From positions 1 through 41,092 of the forward strand of contig NZ_JALGQH010000042.1 in NCBI RefSeq assembly GCF_022810305.1: 41,092 nucleotides of DNA, in the 5' to 3' direction. The stretch is from Rhodococcus sp. ARC_M6 (GTDB taxonomy: Bacteria > Actinomycetota > Actinomycetes > Mycobacteriales > Mycobacteriaceae). The notes beneath the pieces are model-generated. The model made no database searches and was not told the DNA's origin. It saw only the letters and a program-made list of their open reading frames with translations. The translations under genes and the position numbers were made by a program. This document shows, one piece after another, positions 25,442-33,781 of the stretch. Positions within the stretch are counted from its first letter, which is position 1; each line of letters opens with the position of its first letter.

Positions 25442-25534
25442 CCCCCACCGACCAATAGCCCCACTACACAACACTGTTCGGCCGGCGCCGCCTGCCACCA
25501 CACACTCCACGCAGCACACAGGAAAGAGCACATC

Positions 25535-27319
25535 ATGTCGGGTTGGATGCTGAGCGTCGACTTCGGAACCTCGAACACCGCCGCCGCGCACACCGGAGTC
25601 GTCACCGGAGCCGTCGAAACACTGCCGCTCACCCACCAGGGCAACCTGATGTCCTCGGCGGTGTTCGTCGTCTCCCCGGATGCGATCGACGTCGGCGACG
25701 TCGCCCTCAACCGTGCGGAAACGAACCCGGCAGCGTTCATCCCGTCCCCGAAACGTCTCATCGGCCAGGGGATGGTGCACGTCAACGGCTACGACATCGC
25801 GCCGTCACTACCCGTCACCGCTGTCCTGCACTCGGTGATCGGACGCGCCGTCGCCGCCCACCGCGACCAACCGCCCTCCCACCTGGTCCTCACCCACCCC
25901 GAAGGCTGGTCCCCACGAGAGATCGGGGTACTCCTGGAAGCGGCCGCACGTCTCGGATACGGATCCGGCCGCGTCAGCACCATCTCCGAACCCCGAGCCG
26001 CAGCGCACTACTACTCACGCACCGAGACAATGCCTCCCGGAACGAAGATCGCGGTCTTCGACTTCGGCGGCGGCACCCTCGACATCGCAGTCCTCACTGC
26101 CACGGATACCAGCACGTTCGACATCATCGCCGCACGCGGCGACAACAGCCTGGGCGGCAAAAATTTGGATGCCGTCCTGCGCCGCTGGGTCGACGGGATG
26201 CTCGACGACCGCAACCCGGCGCTGCTCGCGTTCATCCGCTCCGACGCACCGCTGCATGTCACGCGCAGTCTCGAAGACTCCATCCAACGCGCCAAGGAAC
26301 TCCTTTCATCGAGTCCGTCGGCGACGATCACCGTCAGCGGCAACGGTCATCAGGAAACGTTCACGATCACCCGCCCCGAATTCGAATCTCTCATCGCTGT
26401 TGCCGTCGATCGCGCGGTCTCGTTGACGCAGCAGACGTTGACTGATGCCGGCATCAGTCATCCGAGCGAACTGTCCGCGCTGTATCTGACGGGTGGTTCG
26501 TCGCGGATCCCGCTGGTTCATCAGCGTCTCGCGGCGCTCGGCCCGATCGCGACCCTCGATGACCCCAAAACGGTGGTCGCGCAAGGCGCCCTGATCGGTG
26601 TGGGCGCTACGCGTGATGTCACGAACCCTCAACTCGCACCACCGGGCATCGGAGTCGGACCGAACCCGCCCCACGGGCAGAGACCATCCCCGTTCACCTT
26701 GAGCAACAACAGGTTTCCGGAATCAGCTCCGGCGGCTCCGCGTGTGAGCGGCGGATCGCTGCGCACCCGGGTCCTCATCGGCGCCGGCGCAGTGGCAGTT
26801 ATTGCCGCGATCGCCGCGGCCGTCATCCTGATCCCGGGCAACAGCAGCGACACCCCGACCGCGACCGGCGGCACCTCGTCCGCCCCGACAAGCGCCACCA
26901 AAGCCGGACCAGCCCAGGACGCCGACACCATCATGGCCGCATTCCCTGCTGGCTTGAAGGCTGCCGTCGAAAAATGCGAGCGCAGTCGCTTCACCAGCGA
27001 TCAAGCCCTCGAAGTCAACTGCACCGTCAACAAATCCAACGCTCTCGCCGCGAAATTTCCGGAGTACGGGAAGACATTCACTGCCAGCGTCGACCCGAAG
27101 GAAGCGAAGAAAACGCTCCTCGGATACCGCGAATACGACAACACCGGCTACACCCTCACCGAAAACGCTGCCGGCACAGCAGGAGTGAACATCCGCGACG
27201 GCTCTGAATACGTGTACGGAACCTACGTCAACTTCGAGAGCGGCCTCACCCTCGCATTCAGCGGTCAAGACTCCGCCGAGAGCATCCTGAGCGTCCTGCG
27301 CACCGTCGGACTGCTCTGA
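25535..27319 (+). CDS. second Hsp70-like ATPase with membrane anchor and distinct extracytoplasmic domain
   Basis: 594 residues with its own AGGAAAGAG ribosome-binding site, 93 bases after the previous stop. The nucleotide-binding domain (residues 1-360) closely resembles its neighbour: DFGTSNTAAA (9-18), FDFGGGTLD (175-183), LYLTGGSSRIPLV (317-329). Long blocks are shared, so the pair arose by tandem duplication. The substrate-binding domain is again absent. A Pro-rich linker, a membrane segment (about 411-434) and a ~150-residue outside domain follow (VEKCERSRFTSDQALEVNC ... SGLTLAFSGQDSAESILSVL). The outside domain shows no similarity to the first copy's and no recognised family. Divergence is concentrated outside the membrane, as expected for different ligands. 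Confidence 0.86.
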   Translation: MSGWMLSVDFGTSNTAAAHTGVVTGAVETLPLTHQGNLMSSAVFVVSPDAIDVGDVALNRAETNPAAFIPSPKRLIGQGMVHVNGYDIAPSLPVTAVLHSVIGRAVAAHRDQPPSHLVLTHPEGWSPREIGVLLEAAARLGYGSGRVSTISEPRAAAHYYSRTETMPPGTKIAVFDFGGGTLDIAVLTATDTSTFDIIAARGDNSLGGKNLDAVLRRWVDGMLDDRNPALLAFIRSDAPLHVTRSLEDSIQRAKELLSSSPSATITVSGNGHQETFTITRPEFESLIAVAVDRAVSLTQQTLTDAGISHPSELSALYLTGGSSRIPLVHQRLAALGPIATLDDPKTVVAQGALIGVGATRDVTNPQLAPPGIGVGPNPPHGQRPSPFTLSNNRFPESAPAAPRVSGGSLRTRVLIGAGAVAVIAAIAAAVILIPGNSSDTPTATGGTSSAPTSATKAGPAQDADTIMAAFPAGLKAAVEKCERSRFTSDQALEVNCTVNKSNALAAKFPEYGKTFTASVDPKEAKKTLLGYREYDNTGYTLTENAAGTAGVNIRDGSEYVYGTYVNFESGLTLAFSGQDSAESILSVLRTVGLL

Positions 27320-27423
27320 CACCCGACCTGCCCTACCGCGCGCATACGCGCCACGCCTGCGCGCATCCAACTGGTACCGGTCCCACAAAAAGGGGCCACC
27401 ACCACTCGAGCAAGGACACACCC

Positions 27424-28476
27424 ATGTACAAGGTTCGACCCGTATTCCGCACCGCGATCATCGGCACGGTCGGCGCACTGACATTGAGCATCGCTGCGTG
27501 CGGCGCAGACTCCGGTAGCTCTACACCGGCTGCAAGCAGCACCCGCGCCGCAAGCTCTGCCAGCGACGGTGATTGTCGGTTGGCGCTAGGCGCCGGGACC
27601 GAAATATCGACGCGGTTGAGCGCGTACAACTCCAAACGCGACCCTAAAGACTTGATCGTCATCGACAGCACCATGTCGCTCCATCAGCGGACGGCCGCAC
27701 TGATCAAAGACCCAGCGCTCCGTGAGCTTGGCGATCAGACCATGGCTAGCCTCACTGCGTGGAACACCGCCGCAGCTTCCGGCGACACTACCGAGCTGAA
27801 GCGCCTCATCGGCGCACAAAAAATCGTCATGACCTCGATGTTGGATTCATGTCGAGATGTCCTCGATACGGAGACGTTCTCGACTTTCGCGAGTTTCCTG
27901 GATTTCCTCGAACGGGGTCTGGCCGCACCGTCCACCACCACCTCCGTAACACCGAAACCAACGCCGAAACCAACGCCTGTAGCGCTCACACCTGCCGCCA
28001 CCTTCTTGAAGGTCGGGCAGCCCGCGTTTCTCGAATTCGCCGATGACGAGAAGAAAGGTACTTTCAGCTTCACCATCACCGCTATCGACAAGGCTCCCGA
28101 CGCTGATCTGAAGACGTTCGACAAGGACTCGCTCAAGGGCGTCAACTACATGTTCTATGTGCGAGCCGAGGTGCAGCAAGTCAATCCTGAAGCATCATCG
28201 TCTCCTGAATCACTGATACGGGCGATGACCCCGGCCTACACGATGGTCACTTCCGACCACAACCGGAGCGGGGAGATCACCGCCTTCAGGACGTTCAAAC
28301 CGTGCGCCGATGACATCGGATCCGCGAGCGAACCGACAGGTCGATCCACACTGTGCGCGATGATCGGTGTGCTCAGTGAAAGCGGCGCACAGCCAACTGT
28401 CACCGAAGTTCAATTGAACTCGCTCACCTCGTCGCTGAAGACGGGTGAACCCCCGCTCGCAATCTGGAATCCGTGA
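27424..28476 (+). CDS. lipoprotein, last gene of the dynamin/Hsp70 cluster
   Basis: 350 residues with AAGGAC upstream of the ATG. The signal ends in LSIAAC (lipobox, Cys 26). A first helical domain (residues about 48-165, DCRLALGAGTEISTRLSAYN ... SMLDSCRDVLDTETFS) is followed by a TPKPTPKPTP linker and a beta-rich C-terminal domain (FLKVGQPAFLEFADDEKKGT ... YMFYVRAEVQQVN) that recalls DUF4352-like secreted modules. It starts 105 bases after the second Hsp70-like gene, on the same strand and with the same GC content, so it probably belongs to the cluster and works on the outer face. No promoter of the ECF type lies directly upstream. Confidence 0.75.
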   Translation: MYKVRPVFRTAIIGTVGALTLSIAACGADSGSSTPAASSTRAASSASDGDCRLALGAGTEISTRLSAYNSKRDPKDLIVIDSTMSLHQRTAALIKDPALRELGDQTMASLTAWNTAAASGDTTELKRLIGAQKIVMTSMLDSCRDVLDTETFSTFASFLDFLERGLAAPSTTTSVTPKPTPKPTPVALTPAATFLKVGQPAFLEFADDEKKGTFSFTITAIDKAPDADLKTFDKDSLKGVNYMFYVRAEVQQVNPEASSSPESLIRAMTPAYTMVTSDHNRSGEITAFRTFKPCADDIGSASEPTGRSTLCAMIGVLSESGAQPTVTEVQLNSLTSSLKTGEPPLAIWNP

Positions 28477-28823
28477 CCGGGCGCTCGGCCGGCTCCCTCG
28501 CGGCCCAATCCCCGAACAGTGGGCGCTGCCGAGCTTCATCGCTTGATCGCCCAGTCATGAGTGAATGAGAAACAGGTCGCCGCATGTGACCGATCCACAA
28601 AGGGTTCTTGCAGATCAGGACCGCCGATGGTGCTGGCGATCGAGGTCAGTGTGTGGCGACCTGTTGCTCGTCGCGGTATCGACGATAGTTGCAGGGTCCG
28701 ACATTGATGCGTCCCCGACGGATACATCGCTCGCAAAGTAGCCGGCGAAGTCGACCCGATCCTCGGTCCGGTCACCATCTGGCAAGAAACGTACCTCCAC
28801 CGCCGGCACTGACGCGCACGAAA
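28477..28823. other. intergenic stretch, nothing recognised
   Basis: About 350 bases between the cluster's last gene and the terminator of the converging XRE gene. Only shadow frames are open. No hairpin was found directly after the lipoprotein stop. Confidence 0.4.
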
Positions 28824-28854
28824 AGGGCCCTCACCGAATACCGGTGAGGGCCCT
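28824..28854 (-). terminator. strong intrinsic terminator of the XRE gene
   Basis: A 13-bp perfect stem (AGGGCCCTCACCG / CGGTGAGGGCCCT) with a 5-base loop lies 13 bases after the minus-strand stop at 28868. It is followed on the minus strand by TTT within GCCCTTTTCG. This is the clearest terminator in the window. Confidence 0.75.
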
Positions 28855-28867
28855 GCTGTTTCACGAG

Positions 28868-29149
28868 TTACGCGGGTTCTGGTACTAGTACCCGCGCTTC
28901 TATGTGTAGACCTACGGTGCCGATCATCTCCGCGAGTTTGTCTACGGAGAACTTGGATACCTTGCCTCGCATGAGGTCGGAGATTCGGGGCTGTGCGACG
29001 CCGAAGTGTTCTGCGGCTTCGGTTTGGGTCCATCCTTGTTTGCTGATGTGTGTGCGGAGTGCTCGCATGAGGGTGGCTCGTAGTTTGAGCTGCTCCGTCT
29101 CGGCGGGTGTTCGGCCGAGCGAGTCGAATGCGCTTGCGTACTCGGGCAT
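28868..29149 (-). CDS. XRE-family helix-turn-helix regulator, HigA-like
   Basis: 93 residues from the ATG at 29149 with GAGGA eight bases upstream. After a ~25-residue lead, residues 27-85 form a compact XRE domain with the recognition region WTQTEAAEHFGVAQPRISDL and a following MRGKVSKFSVDKLAEMIGTV. Size and layout match stand-alone XRE antitoxins and regulators. No toxin gene is adjacent: upstream lies the duplicated leader module and then a 184-residue hypothetical gene. It ends in its own strong terminator, so it is a separate unit. Confidence 0.78.
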   Translation of the reverse strand: MPEYASAFDSLGRTPAETEQLKLRATLMRALRTHISKQGWTQTEAAEHFGVAQPRISDLMRGKVSKFSVDKLAEMIGTVGLHIEARVLVPEPA

Positions 29150-29255
29150 GTGGGTGTTCCTCTTGGTCGGGTCGGTGTAGCTGGGTGGTGATGCTGCGCG
29201 GCCGGGGTGACCGCGCAGCGTCACGGGTTCCTCTGGGTGGTGGTGCTAACGCCGC

Positions 29256-29331
29256 CGCTGAACTGGAAGCATCACGCCGACGATCTGGCGGATCCGTACA
29301 GGTCACAGCCATGTTTCGCGCGAGCCACCTT
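29256..29331 (-). repeat. leader repeat, copy 1
   Basis: A 76-base stretch that recurs at 32362-32437 with about two thirds identity. Read on the minus strand both copies contain AAGGTGG.TCG, then ATGGCTGTGACCTG, then GTGATG.TTCCAGTTCAGCG at the same spacing. Both precede small minus-strand genes. It may be a leader or regulatory element, or part of a duplicated decayed gene. Confidence 0.55.
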
Positions 29332-29355
29332 CGTTTGCAGGGTGGGTCGGGCATG

Positions 29356-29910
29356 TCACTGAGCCGTGTCCCACCCTGCCTGAAGGAAGGGCCTCACAGT
29401 GTGGAGAGTGTCGATTATCTGGTGGACTACTCGCTCGATAGCGGCGGCGCCGAGCAGTGGGGAACCGTCTGAACAGCCGAGTTCACCGTTCCAGATCACG
29501 CCGCCTGCGGCTCGTATCTCCAGCACGTCGCTGTCCGCGACGTACAGGCCGTAGCCGGTGGCGGTCTGCTGTTCGGTGATTTCGTCTCGATGTACATATG
29601 TGGACGTCAACCTTCCCGGTGCCGGGAGTACGACGACACCATCGTCGACCGCCTTGCGGATCAACGCTTCAGGAAAAAAGACGTACGGGGTATACGGGAT
29701 TCCTGGAAGATCGCTGCGAACATACGCCGCATCCAGCGCCGCGGTCGGTGCATCAGCCATCTCCGCCGGCAACCATGTACGCGCCCACTCCTGTGCGTCT
29801 CCGACAACACGGAACGGCCATGTGCGTGAGTCGAACTCGGCTTGAGCCTGATCCCACGCTACGCGTCGACGCTCGTAGAACTGAGTGTGCGCGCTGGGTG
29901 TCTCCGGCAC
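29356..29910 (-). CDS. hypothetical protein, possibly shortened by an amber codon
   Basis: 184 residues from a GTG at 29910. The sequence has a mixed alpha/beta look (FYERRRVAWDQAQAEFDSR, YGLYVADSDVLEIRAAGGVI, ERVVHQIIDTLHTVRPFLQA) and no recognised domain; it resembles immunity- or phage-type cytoplasmic proteins only in general character. The frame continues upstream through a TAG at 29932-29934 into MTWSMRKWFQRQ from an ATG at 29970. The natural start may therefore have been upstream, with TAG a mutation. No clear ribosome-binding site supports the GTG. Confidence 0.6.
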   Translation of the reverse strand: MPETPSAHTQFYERRRVAWDQAQAEFDSRTWPFRVVGDAQEWARTWLPAEMADAPTAALDAAYVRSDLPGIPYTPYVFFPEALIRKAVDDGVVVLPAPGRLTSTYVHRDEITEQQTATGYGLYVADSDVLEIRAAGGVIWNGELGCSDGSPLLGAAAIERVVHQIIDTLHTVRPFLQAGWDTAQ

Positions 29911-30362
29911 CTCGACCTGCGGTTCGTCCGGCTACTGCCGCTGAAACCACTTCCGCATTGACCATGTCATGTCCAGAGTCAAGCACAGCTCGCAGGTCTG
30001 CCCGTGGCCCGGCACGTGAGCAAGCCATAGCCCGGTTGCAGCACGGGCGAAAATTAGACAGATCCGACTCCACAGGCGCCTCCAAATCCTTGAATTGGCA
30101 GCTCAGGACGCTGCGAGTCCTCTGATCGGCCCGTTAAAGTAGCGTCGAGTTTCACCAATCTTCGCCGCATCTCGGCAATCTCGACGGCCTCCAATTCACG
30201 CCGAGAGCGCCGACCTACTGGTCTGGCTGGACCTGCCGTTCATCCGCGTGACTCTGGATCCGGCGAACCCTGTGCCGCAGATGGCGACGCGAGGTCCTGC
30301 GGAACGGCAATATTGAACCGCCCTTTCACAACGTGAGGTCGACTACTGGGTTGACGGTCCAC
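29911..30362. other. intergenic stretch with a decayed minus-strand frame
   Basis: About 450 bases without an intact gene. On the minus strand 30054-30239 reads GRRSRRELEAVEIAEMRRRL and onwards, protein-like but with no start codon except an internal ATG at 30170. A 50-base part of it (30155-30204) recurs in degraded form at 32461-32510. On the plus strand, 30190-30260 reads a fragment ADLLVWLDLPFIRVTL that recalls P-loop nucleoside kinases. Both look like remnants of lost genes. Confidence 0.4.
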
Positions 30363-31958
30363 TCACGAACTGGGCGCAGTGAAACTACTGATCTGATCCG
30401 CGGAAACACCGAGGACCTGACCCCCGATCGGCACCAGCGCGGCCAGTTCGTCCATGGACCACAGGACTTTTCCGGTCCGAATGTCAATGGCCCGAACGAC
30501 TGCCGACCGACCGACGTTCGTCGAATGGGGTTCGGTGAATAGGCCGATCGTTCCGTCTATCGCAACAGCCGACACGGGCGCCCCGATGTCATCACCGGGA
30601 TGAGTCCATAGCACCTGTCCAGTGAAGGTATCGACGGCTGCAACGTAATGTGTTGTCAAACCGGTTATTTCATGACCGGAGATGCTTTTGACCAGACTGA
30701 CCCGCCCGAATGTGGTCCCCGGACCGGGCGCCGGAGCTCCAGGAAATCCAGGCATGGCGGTGGGCAGTGGCGGAAGTTTTTGACCAGATTCAACGTCGAA
30801 AAACTGATACCTAGGCAGCGGCGACGAAGCCAAGCCGTCTAGGACATAGCTCTGGGAACCGTCGTCAGCCGGGGGATTGACTGTGAGGTCCAGGTAACTC
30901 TCACCGGGATGGTGCGTGATCACTTCCCCAGATCGGTTATAGATGTCGATCCCGTGTTCTCGTATCACTGCGACCCGTTCGCCAGGCATCGACCTAGCCC
31001 GGTGCGCTCCCCCAGTATTGGGTACATCCGCCACGATATTTCCGGAATCGACTGCAACGACAAAGGATTCATTGTCCCCACCGAAGACCTGGATGAACCC
31101 ATCGGACAACGGAAGGATTCTCGCCGCCTCGTTGTCAATTGCCCAGTCCGGCTGATCGGCCCTGTTCACGGGGACTCGCGTTGTCCACGCAATCGATCCG
31201 TCGCCGGCATCCTCGCGGGTAACCAGAATCTGCCCATCTAAGTCGCGCAGCGGCTCCCATGCGGCAGTCACCGCCGAATTCCCAGCTGCGGCGAGATCAT
31301 CGAGGTCGCCGCGATGCTCGACGCGACTCTCACCGTCATCCAGGTTGTAGTAGTGAAGAAAGAGACCATCGCCCTGCTCAACGTCGGGCGCCACGTCTCC
31401 ACGACAAGGCGGCATCTTGGACGCGTCCACCACGGCCGCGTACCCACAGTAAGACCGGTTGACCTCAGCCGGATTGACCGCACACACGATCTCGCGGCCC
31501 ACCGGCCCGGACTCGCATTGCGCGCCCCGCGGCAACGCGGATTTCCACAACACCCGACCGGACGCGGGGTCAATGGCGACAAGTTTCCGGTCACCAAGAA
31601 GTTGATACAGCGAGGAACCATCGTCTACCGGTGGCGGCGAGACAATCACCGCGATGAGCCGTCCGCACATCAGCTGCGGACCAGGCGATCCGACGGAGTG
31701 TTTTTGGTTCAACGCCTCGACGTCGAACTGAGAGTTACTGACGATGTCCCCAGGCTGCAATGCCCAACCAACCTCAAGCTTGCGTTCAAGATTCACCGGT
31801 GTGGCGCGGTCAGAATCGTCGCATCCCGACTGACCCGCGCCCAGCCGGCCGCTGGTCACTGTCGACTCCGTGACCGGAGATGCCCCGCTCGCGCATCCGA
31901 CACAGAGCGCCAACAGCGCCAACAGCATCCAGCGCAGATTCTCTCGAGGACGCCACAT
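30363..31958 (-). CDS. beta-propeller (PQQ/WD-like) lipoprotein
   Basis: 531 residues from the ATG at 31958, which begins a signal (RWMLLALLALCVGC, lipobox LCVGC). The frame is open for 126 codons further upstream, but that part is Arg-rich and lacks a signal. The mature protein shows repeated blades with PQQ-like sequence: KLVAIDPASGRVLWKSALP, DGSIAWTTRVP, AVDTFTGQVLWTHPGDD, IRTGKVLWSMDEL. Such propellers usually bind proteins at the outer face of the cytoplasmic membrane. Several cysteines between blades (CGRLIAV, QCESGPVG, SYCGYAAV) may form disulphides. No ribosome-binding site is evident. It stands alone; the gene for a 94-residue protein precedes it on the same strand. Confidence 0.8.
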   Translation of the reverse strand: MWRPRENLRWMLLALLALCVGCASGASPVTESTVTSGRLGAGQSGCDDSDRATPVNLERKLEVGWALQPGDIVSNSQFDVEALNQKHSVGSPGPQLMCGRLIAVIVSPPPVDDGSSLYQLLGDRKLVAIDPASGRVLWKSALPRGAQCESGPVGREIVCAVNPAEVNRSYCGYAAVVDASKMPPCRGDVAPDVEQGDGLFLHYYNLDDGESRVEHRGDLDDLAAAGNSAVTAAWEPLRDLDGQILVTREDAGDGSIAWTTRVPVNRADQPDWAIDNEAARILPLSDGFIQVFGGDNESFVVAVDSGNIVADVPNTGGAHRARSMPGERVAVIREHGIDIYNRSGEVITHHPGESYLDLTVNPPADDGSQSYVLDGLASSPLPRYQFFDVESGQKLPPLPTAMPGFPGAPAPGPGTTFGRVSLVKSISGHEITGLTTHYVAAVDTFTGQVLWTHPGDDIGAPVSAVAIDGTIGLFTEPHSTNVGRSAVVRAIDIRTGKVLWSMDELAALVPIGGQVLGVSADQISSFTAPSS

Positions 31959-32056
31959 ACCTGGTAGATCATCCGCGTCACACAGTTTGTTACTCGTGTT
32001 GTTACTCGTGGCGCCACGGGAACGACCATGATGGATGATCAAACCCAGATCTCCCA

Positions 32057-32341
32057 TTACCCAATCGCCCGGGGCGGGCCGTGCGCGGCGAAGAGATCGG
32101 CGTAGACGTGCGCGGTGCCGGCAGGCCTCTCGAGGCGGACAACCTCGCAGAAGAACTCCACGGAGCCGCCCGCGACAAGACGCCAGTACCGGGTTCGGGT
32201 CTGTTGCCCGGCGACTACCCGTGTCCCGAGGGTGTCGACCTCCTGAACTGGTCTGTTGCCATTGGGGAACAGACCGCTGGGCGCACCTACCGCGCACGAG
32301 TCGCGGCGGCGGCCGCTCAACACTGATTTGATCCAACGCAT
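32057..32341 (-). CDS. small hypothetical protein
   Basis: 94 residues from an ATG at 32341 (or 98 from a GTG at 32353). Natural composition with beta character (RYWRLVAGGSVEFFCEVVRL, TAHVYADLF). No domain recognised and no ribosome-binding site seen. It directly follows the second copy of the leader repeat and precedes the propeller lipoprotein gene by about 100 bases on the same strand, so they may be co-transcribed. Confidence 0.5.
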   Translation of the reverse strand: MRWIKSVLSGRRRDSCAVGAPSGLFPNGNRPVQEVDTLGTRVVAGQQTRTRYWRLVAGGSVEFFCEVVRLERPAGTAHVYADLFAAHGPPRAIG

Positions 32342-32361
32342 ATAGACCGACACCGCGTCAG

Positions 32362-32437
32362 CGCTGAACTGGAACCATCACACAGGGCGCTTGCAGCATC
32401 TAAGCAGGTCACAGCCATTTTTTGTCCGATCCACCTT
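32362..32437 (-). repeat. leader repeat, copy 2
   Basis: Second copy of the 76-base element at 29256-29331. In this copy it is immediately preceded on the minus strand (32461-32510) by the degraded partner of 30155-30204. The two elements are adjacent here but separated by a 184-codon gene in the other locus. Confidence 0.55.
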
Positions 32438-32638
32438 GCTCGGCAAGATGGGCCGCTGTGCCGATTTTTCGCGTCATCTCGGCCCTCTCGACTTCCCCGA
32501 TTCACGCCGAACCGGTCTCCTCTACCTCCCGGCATTGTCACTCACTATTTTTGCGCGATTACCGACGAGAATTTCCTTTCTCGCAGCGTCTCCGAGAAAA
32601 GGCCACCTCGGCGCGTCCATCAGCTCCGCCCGGGATTC

Positions 32639-32962
32639 TCAGTCGCAGGTATCGCATTTTCCATTGAGCGGCGTGGATACAAAGCATGTCGGGCACAGCG
32701 GTCCAGTTGACCCAGCGGAGCCTCGTGCCCGCGACTCGCGTTCGCCGGAGGACGTTCGGCTCACGCAGTCCCGGCAGGGGGGCAAATTTCGCATCTGCTC
32801 TTCGGTGGCTAGCTGTGGTTGACCAGGAACTGTGCCGTCATCGAATTTGAAATGTCCGCAGTCCAGGTCATGTCGCTTTCGGGGCGCTTGGCCTGTCGCC
32901 GCCCCGTTCATATCAGCCGGCGGTACGACGTACTTGATCTCTGGATGACTAATCGTGTCCAT
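32639..32962 (-). CDS. small Cys-rich protein, possible zinc ribbon
   Basis: 107 residues from the ATG at 32962 with AAAGG eight bases upstream; longer upstream starts are possible but poorly supported. Cysteine groups (DLDCGHFKF, LPPCRDCVSR, and the C-terminal CPTCF ... GKCDTC) suggest one or two zinc-binding sites, the last resembling a zinc ribbon. Family not recognised. The 285 bases between it and the small gene downstream hold only the decayed repeat partner. Confidence 0.6.
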   Translation of the reverse strand: MDTISHPEIKYVVPPADMNGAATGQAPRKRHDLDCGHFKFDDGTVPGQPQLATEEQMRNLPPCRDCVSRTSSGERESRARGSAGSTGPLCPTCFVSTPLNGKCDTCD

Positions 32963-33124
32963 GTCGACGCCTTTCGCTCGGGTGCCCATGCAGGTTAACC
33001 CGCACACCGAAACTAATCGTTTCTGGCCAGACCTGCGAATAGGTTCTCCGATGTTTCCAGTAGTGGGTGCATCAACTCTGACCGTCCCGCGGCGTGACAC
33101 AGCGTCAGTGGTGCCCGATAGTGT

Positions 33125-33157
33125 GATGCCCCCGACCTGAACCAGGTTGGGGGCATC
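33125..33157. repeat. 15-bp hairpin in a divergent intergenic region
   Basis: GATGCCCCCGACCTG and CAGGTTGGGGGCATC pair around an AAC loop with one G-T wobble. It is as strong as a terminator but lies upstream of both flanking genes (start of the minus-strand gene at 32962, start of the plus-strand gene at 33375). It therefore terminates nothing now visible. Confidence 0.5.
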
Positions 33158-33374
33158 CTTCACTCGGGAGAGAATCGCTCATCTCACGAGGAGGTTTTCT
33201 ACTGCCATACGTCACCGGCTGAATGTCCTGGCGTCTGGTCGACAGTGCTCCAAGTTGAGCACTGTTCTGATGGTGCGAAAGATGGTTGCTAGCACCCCGT
33301 TACGTGCGCGCCTTTGGTCAAGACACCGAGCGCCAAGTCCTGACGAATTCAATGGTGGTGGCTACGCTGGGGAA

Positions 33375-33749
33375 ATGCGAGTGGACGGTGTCGACGACCG
33401 CCTCATCGAGGATGCAGGCGAGTTGCTGCTCGATTCCCTCGACGTGCTCCTCGAACGTGTAGCCAGCCGGCCAGAATTCGCACCCAAAGCGGGCTCCCCA
33501 CAATGGCTTACCGAATGGAATGACCGCGATTCCGATGCGGGACGTGTCCGCGCACGTCAACACGTGCTCGTCAGAATTGCGCTTGCTGCCACCGCTCACA
33601 TCACCCCGCGCCTTGACATCGAGCTAGCTCGACGGATGGGCATCGCCGAGGACGTTATCGAACGCGCTCAAGGAGTGCACCCTCGGTCCGGGAAACGTAA
33701 GCGCCAAAACATATCCGATGAATCACCCTCGCAACCTGCACTGTGGTGA
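33375..33749 (+). CDS. hypothetical protein
   Basis: 124 residues from the ATG at 33375. The frame is open upstream, but composition turns Arg/Ser-rich there. It is a helical protein (DDRLIEDAGELLLDSLDVLL, RARQHVLVRIALAATAHI, DIELARRMGIAEDVIERAQG) with a basic tail. Only GGGGAA directly before the ATG could serve ribosome binding. A TACGCT six bases upstream of that might make the transcript almost leaderless. No family recognised. Confidence 0.55.
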   Translation: MRVDGVDDRLIEDAGELLLDSLDVLLERVASRPEFAPKAGSPQWLTEWNDRDSDAGRVRARQHVLVRIALAATAHITPRLDIELARRMGIAEDVIERAQGVHPRSGKRKRQNISDESPSQPALW

Positions 33750-33781
33750 GGTTCGAGCAAGCATCATGCCCACCCGAAAAT

